DNA of 64,000 nt. It comes from Anaerolineae bacterium (GTDB taxonomy: Bacteria > Chloroflexota > Anaerolineae > Promineifilales > Promineifilaceae). The DNA is taken from positions 1-64,000 of the forward strand of contig JAHDWJ010000025.1 in the NCBI GenBank assembly GCA_023384415.1, read 5' to 3'. Of the stretch, positions 1 to 8,974 are shown in pieces. Made by a program: the position numbers and the translations under genes. How positions within the stretch are numbered: the stretch's first letter is position 1; each line of letters opens with the position of its first letter. The notes beneath the pieces are model-generated. The model had not been told where the DNA came from. It ran no database searches and saw only the letters and a list, made by a program, of their open reading frames with translations.

Positions 1-10
1 TTGTTCCACC

Positions 11-911
11 TTAGTTTTGGCTAATCGTGGTCTTGACAATGGGGTCAACTATAGGGTATGGATCACGATCAACGTACACATCATAGCCACCAAGATTGTT
101 AGGTGTAAGAAGTATAGTTCCATTGATATCAGGGATAAATCCTTGTGCAATTGGCCCAAATGGTATGAAGGCACCACAATCATTATTGTTACCTACAGAA
201 TGAACACATTGAGAATATAAGCCAAAACGATCTTCATCAAATCTGTATATATATGCTGTAACGCCATTGCGAAGATTATAAACTATTTTAATTTGCCCCG
301 TTAGCGGGTTTACTGTGACAGTAAAATTGCTTTGAGTATAATCGGCTGTAAAAGTCCAAACTATTGTTTCTGAATCACCAAGAAACATTTGATATGTTGG
401 ATCTCCGTTAGGATCTAATACATCCAGATAGATATAAAGATAACCTCTTGACTGATTGTGTGCTGAGTTATAACTAAACTCACGCCCATCTCCATAACCA
501 GTTCCAAAAATTATCTTACTATCTTGAATGAAGAGCGCAACACATATTACATTACCACTACCACTTGGTGGGGCCGGGCAGTGGCCCGTTGGGTCCACCA
601 GGACGAGGGGGTTGCCCAGGACGTAGGTGTAGCGGTTGTGGCTTTGCGGGTTGGCGGGGGCGGGCACGATGGTGTCGGCGGTGAGGAAGCGGCCTAAGCC
701 GGGGATGTAGTAACGGGCGTTCATGTAGGTCAGGCCAATGTCCCGGTTCTCGTGGTGGCCGGTGTAGCCCCGTTTGGTGAGGGTGGTGGGTGGGGGTGGT
801 GCGGCCGCTGCCATACGGTTGGTAGCGGGTGGTGGTGTTGCTGACGCTGTAACCGCTGCTATTGCTCATCAAGCTGGTGCCGCCCAAAACCTGGAGTAAG
901 AAAGAATTCAC
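11..911 (-). pseudogene. Orphan RHS C-terminal tip, copy 1, frameshifted
   Basis: This is the end of an RHS/YD-repeat protein. The core block contains GYTGHHENRDIGLTY, MNARYY, GLGRFLTADT and NRYTYVLGNPLVLVDPTGH, the usual RHS-associated core, followed by a variable tail of about 190 residues. The upstream core (LGGTSLMSNSSG, TTTRYQPYGS) is read in another frame, 558-911. Compared with copy 2 at 2242-2478, this copy has one extra base in a G5 run (C5 on the coding strand) at 792-796, which causes the frameshift. No YD repeats lie upstream, so it is an orphan tip. The tail shares an ICxAxFI, a GDxRxFS and an NSxxxQSR motif with the tail of copy 2, so the two are related. I cannot name the fold. 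Orphan RHS tips are commonly displaced toxin ends. Confidence 0.75.
570..807. repeat. RHS core direct repeat, copy 1
   Basis: About 238 bp, nearly identical to 2242-2478 and in the same orientation, offset 1672 bp. It encodes the conserved RHS core before the variable tail. I see only a handful of differences, among them the extra G at 792-796. Such repeats can drive recombination that swaps tails. Confidence 0.9.
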
Positions 912-975
912 ATGGAACCTTTGATATTTAACACCTGTTGGTAAAGGTGAGGTTACTAGCGGATAAGTAGAACCG

Positions 976-1455
976 TCAGGGTTGACGCAAGTCCCGACGA
1001 GTTAACTTGAGCAATCGTTGATGAAAGTAGTAACCACCCACACTACCCCCTATAATACCACCCAATATACTTACCATAATGTTTAAATTTTGATATTCTG
1101 TTTTCTTATCAATCGGTAACCCATCATGGAAAAACCCCCGACCTACTATGCCAAAAACTACCATTACTAATCCCCCAACTAAAATACCAAAAATAATGGC
1201 TAAATAAGTTGTTCTAAATGTAAAGGAAAACAAACCGCCTATTCCTCCAAGAGGAATACCTGGGAAAATGCTTAATATCGCAGTAACAGGAATTCCATAT
1301 AAGATTGCTACAGCTATCAAGACATCTGGATTATTATCATTTAAAAGTAATAAAGATAAGCCTACCTGAACAAAGAAGTACGTTGACACCACCATTGCGG
1401 TTGCAATCGCTCCGTTAACTGCGCCATAGAAAAAATTACATATAAGGTTCCTCAT
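976..1455 (-). CDS. Small four-helix membrane protein, possible RHS immunity partner
   Basis: The 159-residue protein has about four hydrophobic segments (near residues 10-35, 42-64, 75-105 and 128-145) with Gly-rich helices such as ILGGIIGGSVGGYYF, and a short basic tail. An AGGAG lies 9 bases before the ATG at 1455. I do not recognise the family. It sits directly after the RHS tip at 1533-2537 on the same strand and before the displaced tip at 11-911. In polymorphic toxin loci this slot is usually filled by an immunity gene. That role is inferred only from position. Its AT-richer composition compared with the flanking RHS core fits the variable part of such loci. Confidence 0.6.
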   Translation of the reverse strand: MRNLICNFFYGAVNGAIATAMVVSTYFFVQVGLSLLLLNDNNPDVLIAVAILYGIPVTAILSIFPGIPLGGIGGLFSFTFRTTYLAIIFGILVGGLVMVVFGIVGRGFFHDGLPIDKKTEYQNLNIMVSILGGIIGGSVGGYYFHQRLLKLTRRDLRQP

Positions 1456-1532
1456 ACTTATTTACTCCTTGGGTAGCACTTCGGGCAAAAGCGGTCACTC
1501 AGATACAGCCAGTGTATTGAACAGCGGCAAGG

Positions 1533-2537
1533 TTAATAAGGCAGGTGATACCAACCATTAAAAGGATATCTACCGCCTCCACCACCGAAGCCATTTGGAT
1601 TTGTTGGGAAAGGAATATGGGGATGAGATGGGGGTATATTCCATGAGTGCCGTTGACCAAGACCTCCGTACATCCAGAAACCAGTTTCTATTGAGGCTAT
1701 TCCAGAAGTTAGTTCATCAGGTGAAAAATTTTGGTACTGAAACAAGGTGGTTTGTAATTGCCCATTGCGCCAGAGGTATGCTTCAAGGTTCGGGAATCGT
1801 TCCACAGAACCCGCAGTTGTATAGCCGCCATTGCCATCAGGGATAAAATCAATCCATCCATCTGGCCCAGGGCCAAGCAAGCATAAGGGGTGAGAACAAA
1901 GTATGCTGTAAGTGACTCGGATCGTACCATCGAGTAAAATGTCAACTGTAATATCATTTATCGAATCACCAAAAGCTTGATAGATACAAATTTGCTCTTC
2001 ACAGTCCCCCAATCCCCAACGATCATTTGTGGCAACGGTAGGGTGTATATAGTATTGATATTCACCAGTTTCTACATCAATCCAAATCCAAAAACGAGAT
2101 TGAGTGGTTGTTGAATTATGTGAAAAATCCCTATTATCACCAACAAATATGAGGTTAAACGGGCCCTGAGAATAAGCAGTAGGAATAAAGCCAGCAAGAC
2201 AAATCACATGTCCACTACCGGTATAGCCATTCTCAGGGGTTGGGGCCGGGCAGTGGCCCGTTGGGTCCACCAGGACGAGGGGGTTGCCCAGGACGTAGGT
2301 GTAGCGGTTGTGGCTTTGCGGGTTGGCGGGGGCGGGCACGATGGTGTCGGCGGTGAGGAAGCGGCCTAAGCCGGGGATGTAGTAACGGGCGTTCATGTAG
2401 GTCAGGCCAATGTCCCGGTTTTCGTGGTGGCCGGTGTAACCCCGTTCGGTGAGGGTGGTGGGTGGGCTGGTGCGGCCGCGTTCCAGGGCTTGCTCCTGTT
2501 TAGCTACGGCAATAAATATGGGGCAGCAGTGAGGCAA
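1533..2537 (-). CDS. Orphan RHS C-terminal tip, copy 2
   Basis: The reading frame carries the intact RHS core (GYTGHHENRDIGLTY to VDPTGH) followed by a tail of about 230 residues that ends in a Gly-rich, Pro-rich stretch (GFGGGGGRYPFNGWYHLPY). Homology to RHS proteins starts only near GRTSPPTTLTERG at about 2480. The first 20 or so codons, opened by a TTG at 2537, do not look like RHS, so the gene is probably truncated at its 5' end and may not be expressed. The tail is related to that of the tip at 11-911 but has diverged and has an extra C-terminal segment, as expected of polymorphic tails. A signal peptide and YD repeats are missing. The small membrane protein at 976-1455 follows on the same strand. 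Confidence 0.65.
   Translation of the reverse strand: MPHCCPIFIAVAKQEQALERGRTSPPTTLTERGYTGHHENRDIGLTYMNARYYIPGLGRFLTADTIVPAPANPQSHNRYTYVLGNPLVLVDPTGHCPAPTPENGYTGSGHVICLAGFIPTAYSQGPFNLIFVGDNRDFSHNSTTTQSRFWIWIDVETGEYQYYIHPTVATNDRWGLGDCEEQICIYQAFGDSINDITVDILLDGTIRVTYSILCSHPLCLLGPGPDGWIDFIPDGNGGYTTAGSVERFPNLEAYLWRNGQLQTTLFQYQNFSPDELTSGIASIETGFWMYGGLGQRHSWNIPPSHPHIPFPTNPNGFGGGGGRYPFNGWYHLPY
2242..2478. repeat. RHS core direct repeat, copy 2
   Basis: Partner of 570-807. The reading frame is unbroken here because the coding-strand C-run is shorter than in copy 1. Both copies end at a GCGGCCGC octamer. Confidence 0.9.
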
Positions 2538-2785
2538 GTTGGAAGGGTAAAGTGGTAAAACTGACTGACACGGTGAAGTATAATGATGATTGGTTGTTGT
2601 GTCAATAATAGATTTTACTATGAAATTTATATTATTGATTTTACTGTAGAACCTGTGTTATGTTTATGGTGCGATTCCAATTAGCCTGGCAACTGGATGA
2701 TGAACAACGTAAAACGGATGGTCAGCGTTCATCCCTCTTCCACCTCATATTTTCGGTCACAATTGAATAAATGAAGGAGTCTCCC

Positions 2786-4366
2786 ATGATTTTCCGCAGC
2801 CCATACCCTGATGTAACCATTCCTGACCAGCCGCTGACGGAGCTGCTCATTGAGCGGATGATGCCTTTTGGCAACAAACCGGCTCTCATTGACGGCCCCA
2901 CTGGTCGTACCCTGACTTACGCCCAACTCATTGGGGGTATCCGCCTGATTGGATCGAGTCTGGCCAAGAGGGGGTTACAAAAGGGAGATGTGTTCGCCAT
3001 TTTTAGCCCCAACATTCCAGAGTATGCCGTGGCCTTCCATGCCGTTTCTTTGATAGGCGGCATTGTCACTACGGCCAATCCCCTTTACACGGCTGAGGAA
3101 CTCCATTTTCAACTACGTGATTCCGGGGCCAAATATTTGCTGACAATTCCGCTGTTTTTAGAGAAAGCCAGGGAAGCGGCCGCAAACACCGCCGTTGCAG
3201 AAATTCTCGTCTTTGGCGAAGCAGAAGGGGCCACCCCTCTAGCCAGTCTGCTGCAAAGTGATGGCCAACTGCCCGACATCAGTATCAACCCTGCTGAAGA
3301 TTTAGTGGTGCTGCCCTACTCCAGCGGCACCACCGGCCTACCCAAAGGAGTCATGCTCACCCACCGCAACATCGTCGCCAACATGGTCCAAACCGAAGGT
3401 ATTCCCAACATGGACCTGGTAACTGAAGAGGATGTGGTGATGGGCATTTTACCCTTCTTCCACATTTACGGCCTGGTCGTCATTCTCAATATGAGCCTGG
3501 CGCGGGGAGCAACGGTTGTCACCATGCCTCGCTTTGATTTACCCCAATTTTTAGAACTAATCCAAAACCATAAAATCACTCGCGTCAACCTGGTACCCCC
3601 GATCCTGGTCGCCCTGGCCAAACACCCCCTGGTGGCTCAATATGATTTATCTTCCCTCAAAGAGCTGTTCTCCGGAGCAGCCCCGTTGAGCGCGGAATTG
3701 GCGGAAGAGGTAGTAGCTCGTTTGGGATGCAATGTGGTGCAAGGATATGGTCTCACCGAAACCAGCCCGGTTACCCATGTTGGCCCTAATGTCCCAGGCA
3801 AAATTAAACGGGCATCAGTAGGGCCAGGCATTCCTAATACGGAACTGCTGGTGGTAGATACGGCCACAAATGAGCCACTGGGTAAAAATGAGCGTGGCGA
3901 AATCTGGATTCGCGGCCCCCAGGTGATGAAAGGGTACCTCAACAATCCCCAGGCCACAGCCCTGGCCATTGATGCGGATGGCTGGCTGCACACTGGGGAT
4001 ATTGGGTATGTAGATGAGGATGATTACGTTTATATTGTCGATCGAGTGAAGGAGTTGATTAAGTACAAAGGAATGCAGGTAGCCCCGGCTGAGTTGGAGT
4101 CGCTGCTGCTGACCCATCCGGCGATTGCTGATGCCGCCGTCATTCCCAGTCCCGATGAGGAAGCGGGTGAGGTGCCGAAGGGGTTTGTGGTGTTGAAACC
4201 AGGCGCGGCCGCAACTGCCGAAGAAATTATGGCCTGGGTTGCCGGGCAGGTAGCCCCGCACAAAAAAATCCGCCGCCTGGCCTTTGTCAACGAAGTGCCT
4301 AAATCACTCTCCGGTAAAATTTTACGCCGGGTGCTCGTAGAACAAGAACGGAATGCTCAAAAGTAA
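2786..4366 (+). CDS. Acyl-CoA synthetase / 4-coumarate--CoA ligase-like (AMP-binding)
   Basis: The 526-residue protein is a complete ANL-superfamily ligase that activates a carboxylic acid with ATP and CoA in the cytoplasm. It has the P-loop-like YSSGTTGLPKGVML (about residue 178), GYGLTETSPV (about 320), the hinge region WLHTGDIGYVDEDDYVYIVDR with LIKYKGMQVAP, and the C-terminal catalytic Lys in SLSGKILRR. Length is typical of 4CL-like and medium- or long-chain ligases; the acyl substrate cannot be read from sequence. I chose the ATG at 2786 over the one at 2771 because AAGGAG at 2774-2779 sits 6 bases upstream. The gene stands alone, convergent with ktrA, so it is probably monocistronic. 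Confidence 0.9.
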   Translation: MIFRSPYPDVTIPDQPLTELLIERMMPFGNKPALIDGPTGRTLTYAQLIGGIRLIGSSLAKRGLQKGDVFAIFSPNIPEYAVAFHAVSLIGGIVTTANPLYTAEELHFQLRDSGAKYLLTIPLFLEKAREAAANTAVAEILVFGEAEGATPLASLLQSDGQLPDISINPAEDLVVLPYSSGTTGLPKGVMLTHRNIVANMVQTEGIPNMDLVTEEDVVMGILPFFHIYGLVVILNMSLARGATVVTMPRFDLPQFLELIQNHKITRVNLVPPILVALAKHPLVAQYDLSSLKELFSGAAPLSAELAEEVVARLGCNVVQGYGLTETSPVTHVGPNVPGKIKRASVGPGIPNTELLVVDTATNEPLGKNERGEIWIRGPQVMKGYLNNPQATALAIDADGWLHTGDIGYVDEDDYVYIVDRVKELIKYKGMQVAPAELESLLLTHPAIADAAVIPSPDEEAGEVPKGFVVLKPGAAATAEEIMAWVAGQVAPHKKIRRLAFVNEVPKSLSGKILRRVLVEQERNAQK

Positions 4367-4426
4367 GGCACAACGTGTAATCGGGGGGGCGCCAAAACAA
4401 GCTTTGTTCTTTCATCATTTACTGGG

Positions 4427-4487
4427 GTCTGGCGTTTTTTAATCTGACCACTGGTTATTATTGTATTGGTTATTACCACTGGTGAAA
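4427..4487 (-). repeat. Dispersed intergenic repeat, copy A
   Basis: Read on the minus strand, this segment has AATAACCAATACA, a second AATAACCA and then AAAAAACGCCAGAC. The same succession is found on the plus strand at 9719-9793. Here it lies between the convergent ligase and ktrA genes. Confidence 0.55.
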
Positions 4488-4549
4488 TCAATTTTCGCCA
4501 GAGTCCAGTCATTGATAGCTGCTGACGGTGGGCAGCTGGCAGCACCATC

Positions 4550-5305
4550 TCAATGTGACCGCGGCCGCAGTTGGGTAAATTCCGCCTTTTCGGCATCCTC
4601 AATCCGGCCCACCACCACTAAAACATCATCCGCTTCCACCGCAAAATCAGCCCCCGGGTTGGCAATGATTTGCCGCCCCCGGTGAACTGCTATGACGGTC
4701 AATCCTAACTGTTGGCGCAGTTGACACTCGGCCAGAGTATGCCCATGCAGCTGCGGGGGGGGGGTAATTTCCACAATGCCGATACCATCCCCCAATTCCA
4801 GATAATCCAACAGGTTTTTATTGCACAGCCGCAGCCCCAAATGTGTCCCAGCTTCCTGTTCTGGTAACACCACTTCATCAGCCCCCACCTCAAGCAAAAT
4901 CGTTTTTTGGGTACGGGTGGCCGCTTTTGTGATGATGTGACGCACTCCCAAGCGGCGCAAAAGCACCGTAGCCAGCAAGTTGCTCTCAAAATCATTGCTG
5001 ATACTGACGACACCCGTCTCAAACTGCCCAATCCCCAGTTCTTCTAACGCCCTGAAGTTGGTCGCATCCAATTGAACCACATGGGGCAGATCATCCCGTA
5101 AATGCTGCACTCGTTCACTATCATTATCAATAGCCAACACATCATGCCCATGATTAACCAGGGTTTCGGCCACGCTGCTGCCAAAACGGCCCAGGCCAAT
5201 CACAACAAATTCATGCCTTCGGCCGTTGCCCTGACGCCAGCTTAAGCCATTTCCCACTTTGGCGTACCCTATATTTTGCCACCACTTCTTTAATTGTTGC
5301 CACAT
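4550..5305 (-). CDS. ktrA: Potassium uptake regulatory subunit, TrkA/KtrA-type RCK protein
   Basis: This cytoplasmic ring-forming subunit gates the K+ channel-like partner encoded just upstream. The N-terminal RCK domain has the Rossmann motif VVIGLGRFGSSVAETL and the acidic AIDNDSERV that binds the ribose of NAD(H) or ATP. The C-terminal RCK_C domain follows (GIVEITPPPQLHGHTL to DVLVVVGR). At 251 residues it is slightly longer than usual KtrA (about 220) because of a roughly 30-residue N-terminal Trp/Lys-rich lead. The ATG at 5305 lies one base after the ktrB stop (TAA at 5307-5309), so the two genes are translationally coupled. The in-frame TTG at 5314 is less likely. Confidence 0.88.
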   Translation of the reverse strand: MWQQLKKWWQNIGYAKVGNGLSWRQGNGRRHEFVVIGLGRFGSSVAETLVNHGHDVLAIDNDSERVQHLRDDLPHVVQLDATNFRALEELGIGQFETGVVSISNDFESNLLATVLLRRLGVRHIITKAATRTQKTILLEVGADEVVLPEQEAGTHLGLRLCNKNLLDYLELGDGIGIVEITPPPQLHGHTLAECQLRQQLGLTVIAVHRGRQIIANPGADFAVEADDVLVVVGRIEDAEKAEFTQLRPRSH

Positions 5306-5306
5306 A

Positions 5307-6644
5307 TTAACCAACCCATACTTCCTCAGTGGGCAGCCGGTACGCGGCCGCGTACCGATTTTTCACTAAAGAAAACGCTACCGCCAGCGGCCCTACCCGG
5401 CCAACCAACATAGTAAAAATAATGATCATCTTCCCGGCCGGCGTCAGCAAGTGGGTAATCCCCAGAGAAAGCCCGGTTGTCCCCAACGCCGAAGCCAGTT
5501 CAAAGATGAGTTCTAAAAAAGCAAACGGCTCCACAACGGTCAACGTAATGGTCGCAAACATCAACCAAAGGGTAGCCGTCATTACCACCCCCACACTGTT
5601 GATCAGGGTATTCATGGGTATGCGCCGTCGGAACACATTTACATCCCGGCTTCCTTGAATAATCGCCCGCAACCCTAACAACAAAACAGCAAAGGTCGTC
5701 GCTTTGATACCCCCACCCGTCCCCCCTGCCGGCGCACCAACGAACATAAGTAAAATGATGATCGCCTGAGAACTATCACTCCATTGCCCCAGGTCCAAAC
5801 TATTGAACCCGGCCGTCGTTGAGGCCGAAATAGTCTGAAAAGAGACGGCCAGGAGAAAATGGATGATATTTTGACCCGGTTGATATTCTACCAGAGCCAC
5901 AACAACGGTGCTGATGAGAATCAGGCCCAGGCTCATAATCACGGCCAGACGGGTATGCAAAGAAAAATAATGTCGCTGTCCCCGCCACCATTGACGCAAA
6001 GCAAACCCTGTTTCGTACAAAACCAAAAAGCCTACCGCCCCGCTGTAGTTAAGCAAATTGATAATCAGGTTCATCCACCCATCATCCCGATAGGGGATAA
6101 AGCTGTTATCCCAAAGGCTAAAGCCAGCCGTACAAAACGCAGACACCGCATGGAATACCCCAGCATAAAGGGCAAAGGGGAGTGATTGTTCCCCTAAACT
6201 GATGAGACGCAGGGCTATCGCGGCCGCGCCCACCCCTTGAAACAGCAGCGTAAATTGCACCACCCGCCGCACAAAGGCACGAATCCGCCCCCGTGATGTC
6301 CCGGCCAATGATTGCTGCATCACCGTTCCTCCGTGCAAGGATAATTTTTGCCCCAGCAAAGTCATAATAAAAACGATGAGGGTCATATACCCCAGACCCC
6401 CTATCTGGAACAAAATCAAGAGAACGATTTGCCCAAATAAGGTGTAGTAACTTCCGGTCGGCACAACCACCAATCCTGTTCCACTTACCGCTGAGGTAGC
6501 CATGAACAAAGCATCAATAAACGGCTGCCATTGGTGTGCCGGATTAGCCCAGGGACCCATCAAAATGAGAGTTCCCACAAGGGAAAAGCTGGCAAAACCA
6601 ATGATGATGATCTGAGTAGGAGATAATGAAGAACGCGGCCGCAT
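5307..6644 (-). CDS. ktrB: Potassium uptake transmembrane subunit, TrkH/KtrB family
   Basis: This integral membrane K+ (or Na+-coupled K+) transporter has four M1-P-M2 repeats. The filter-like loops are visible as SAVSGTGLVVV, FCTAGFSLW, STTAGFNSLDL and LGTTGLSLG, each with the conserved Gly. The start is uncertain. ATG 6644 gives 445 residues beginning just before the first helix, the expected length. Earlier in-frame ATGs at 6686 and 6704 would add residues translated from a repetitive GAGGGTTGAG stretch, though 6686 has a GGAG 12 bases upstream. It is followed directly by ktrA and divergent from the histidine kinase at 6797, so the 150-bp gap should hold both promoters. Confidence 0.87.
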   Translation of the reverse strand: MRPRSSLSPTQIIIIGFASFSLVGTLILMGPWANPAHQWQPFIDALFMATSAVSGTGLVVVPTGSYYTLFGQIVLLILFQIGGLGYMTLIVFIMTLLGQKLSLHGGTVMQQSLAGTSRGRIRAFVRRVVQFTLLFQGVGAAAIALRLISLGEQSLPFALYAGVFHAVSAFCTAGFSLWDNSFIPYRDDGWMNLIINLLNYSGAVGFLVLYETGFALRQWWRGQRHYFSLHTRLAVIMSLGLILISTVVVALVEYQPGQNIIHFLLAVSFQTISASTTAGFNSLDLGQWSDSSQAIIILLMFVGAPAGGTGGGIKATTFAVLLLGLRAIIQGSRDVNVFRRRIPMNTLINSVGVVMTATLWLMFATITLTVVEPFAFLELIFELASALGTTGLSLGITHLLTPAGKMIIIFTMLVGRVGPLAVAFSLVKNRYAAAYRLPTEEVWVG

Positions 6645-6796
6645 AAGAAGAGGTGAGGAGTGAGGGTTGAGGGTTGAGCAGATCATAACCTGAAACTTCT
6701 CCATTATACCCCAAATAAAACAGCCGCCTGCCATGACTTGCGGGCTATGACGCACTTCCTCTTGCCAGATGACCTGATCACGATTATAAACAGGCT

Positions 6797-8899
6797 ATGA
6801 TCGCTACGGCTCCTACTCAACCAACTAACAAAAACCTATTTGACCTCTGGCAGCGTCTCAATCTGGAGTTGGGCAACAACTTCGACACCCATGGCGTTTG
6901 CGCCGCTATCGCCAGTGAACTGGCCGAATTTACCCTGACAACAGCCGTTGTTGGCACCAGCAATCCATCCCAAAATTATTTCGATGTCTGGATCAGCCAG
7001 CCTCACGGACGTTTGCAGCAAACCCGTTGGGAAAACAAAAAATCATCTTTTACCCCCATGCTGGCCCAGGGTGCGGCCGCGACCCTATCCAAAATGAGCC
7101 AATCCCCGGCCGAACTGGTCCAAAGTGAATTATGGCGTCTTGCCCAAGATTCTATTCTCTGCGTACCTCTGCCATTCCCCCCGGAACATTACAGCTACAC
7201 CCCCCCCACCATCCTTTGCCTGCTTGATCCCGGCCCTTATAGCTCCATCACCCAGGACAACATCGAAGAACTGGCTCGGCACCTCACTGTTTACCTGGAT
7301 CGAGCAGCCCTGCGCCACCGCTCCGACCGGCAAGAAATTGAATTCGCCACCATTTACGACATCACCTACTCCCTCACCTCAACCCTGAATTTAGACAGCA
7401 TCATCGCCCAACTTTCCGATCCCGTGCGCCGCAGCCTGGATGTCGAATCCCTCTCCATCGGCCTCATCGAACCAGCCAGCGGCGACATTATCTTTGTCAC
7501 CCAACTGATGGGGCCACTGTTCCAAAACATGGCTCCCATCCGCCTGAAAGCGGGGCAGGGGATTGCCGGATGGGTGGCTGATCATGGGGAGCCAGTCATC
7601 GTTAATAACGTTTACACCGATACCCGGTTCCACGCCCAGGTGGACCGGGATTCCGGCTTTCAGACCCACTCCATTTTGGCTGTACCCCTGGTTATCGAAA
7701 ACCGGGTCATTGGCATCGTTGAAGCGATTAACAAATTACATGGCAGCTTCACCGACCATGATTTGCGCCTGCTGCGCATGGTCAGCGCCCCCCTGGCTGT
7801 CGCCATTGAAAACGCCCGCCTGCACACCAGCGTCCTGGCTGAGGAGCGGCGCGTCAAGACAATTTTTGAAAACATGGCCGAAGGGATGTTGACCGTCAAT
7901 GCCGAAGGGCGTGTCACGGCAACCAATGAATCCCTCCTGACCCTACTCCACAAAGAAAACCATAACTTAATAGGTCAGAGAGCTGATCAGGTCATCAAAA
8001 TAGATAGTGAACACGGGTTCGCCCATTTTCTGGAACAAATCTTACAATCTGATGACGAATACCCTCAATTGGCCTGCAATTTGATCTTAAATAACAATGG
8101 CCGGACGCATGTGCCAGTCCTCATTAGTGGGGCACCTATCCTCAATGAGGATGATGAAGTGTATGAAACCATCCTCGTCTTCAGCGATTTAGGGCAAATT
8201 CGGGAAGTGGAGCGAATGCGGGACGATTTCTTTCACGGCATCGTCCATGAACTGCGAACCCCTCTAGCAACCATTTTGATGTATGCCCGGCTTCTGCGGG
8301 AAGGGCGGGCCAAAGATGATCAGGCCAAAGCGGACCGTTTTCTAGGAGTTATTGAGCGGGAAAGTGACCGGCTGCAAATGATGGTGCGGCAGATGCTTCA
8401 GTTAGCCAAACTGGAAGCCAGCCATATTCAACGCAGCTCTGAGGTGATTCAGTTAAGCCGCGTCTTCGATCAACTTTTACCCCCCATGGCCGACCAGGCC
8501 ACAGAGAAAGGGCTGACCTTTATTCAACGGCTGCCTGCGGATTTGCCCCCAGTGCAAGGGGTTGAAGAAACGCTGTATCTCATCTTTAAAAATTTGATAG
8601 ACAACGCCATCAAATTTACCTTAAGCGGCACGGTGCGGATTGATGCCCAGACTGAGGGCAAAGAGATTGTGGTGCGGGTGAAAGACGGGGGGATTGGTAT
8701 CCCCAAAGAGGCCCTGCCCAACCTGTTCCGCCGCTTTTACCGCGCCCAAAGTGCGGTAGAAAAAGGAATCGCCGGAACAGGGTTGGGGCTGTATATGGTG
8801 AAGGAAGGGGTAGAGAAACACGGGGGCACGATTGAGGTGCAAAGTACCGAAGGGGAAGGCACAACCTTTACCGTGCGGCTGCCGGCCGCACCCCAATAA
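6797..8899 (+). CDS. GAF-GAF-PAS sensor histidine kinase
   Basis: The 700-residue protein has no membrane helices, so it is probably a cytoplasmic sensor. The order is a degenerate GAF-like region (about 10-180), a second GAF domain (about 190-345), a linker helix, a PAS domain (about 355-465, IFENMAEGMLTVNAEGRV), a HisKA dimerisation helix with H-box FHGIVHELRTPLATIL (about 478-492), and a HATPase domain with N-box NLIDNAIKFT, G1 DGGIGIPKE and G2 GTGLGLYMVKEGVEKHGG. All catalytic motifs are intact. No response regulator is adjacent, so it is an orphan kinase. It is divergent from ktrB, which could hint at ionic or osmotic sensing, but that is only positional. The stimulus is unknown. Confidence 0.9.
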   Translation: MIATAPTQPTNKNLFDLWQRLNLELGNNFDTHGVCAAIASELAEFTLTTAVVGTSNPSQNYFDVWISQPHGRLQQTRWENKKSSFTPMLAQGAAATLSKMSQSPAELVQSELWRLAQDSILCVPLPFPPEHYSYTPPTILCLLDPGPYSSITQDNIEELARHLTVYLDRAALRHRSDRQEIEFATIYDITYSLTSTLNLDSIIAQLSDPVRRSLDVESLSIGLIEPASGDIIFVTQLMGPLFQNMAPIRLKAGQGIAGWVADHGEPVIVNNVYTDTRFHAQVDRDSGFQTHSILAVPLVIENRVIGIVEAINKLHGSFTDHDLRLLRMVSAPLAVAIENARLHTSVLAEERRVKTIFENMAEGMLTVNAEGRVTATNESLLTLLHKENHNLIGQRADQVIKIDSEHGFAHFLEQILQSDDEYPQLACNLILNNNGRTHVPVLISGAPILNEDDEVYETILVFSDLGQIREVERMRDDFFHGIVHELRTPLATILMYARLLREGRAKDDQAKADRFLGVIERESDRLQMMVRQMLQLAKLEASHIQRSSEVIQLSRVFDQLLPPMADQATEKGLTFIQRLPADLPPVQGVEETLYLIFKNLIDNAIKFTLSGTVRIDAQTEGKEIVVRVKDGGIGIPKEALPNLFRRFYRAQSAVEKGIAGTGLGLYMVKEGVEKHGGTIEVQSTEGEGTTFTVRLPAAPQ

Positions 8900-8974
8900 A
8901 CACCCTTTACGAAAATAGCCACGAATAGAAGGAATACGGATAGTAACTGTTCAGGGTCTCTGGATATGGAACCG

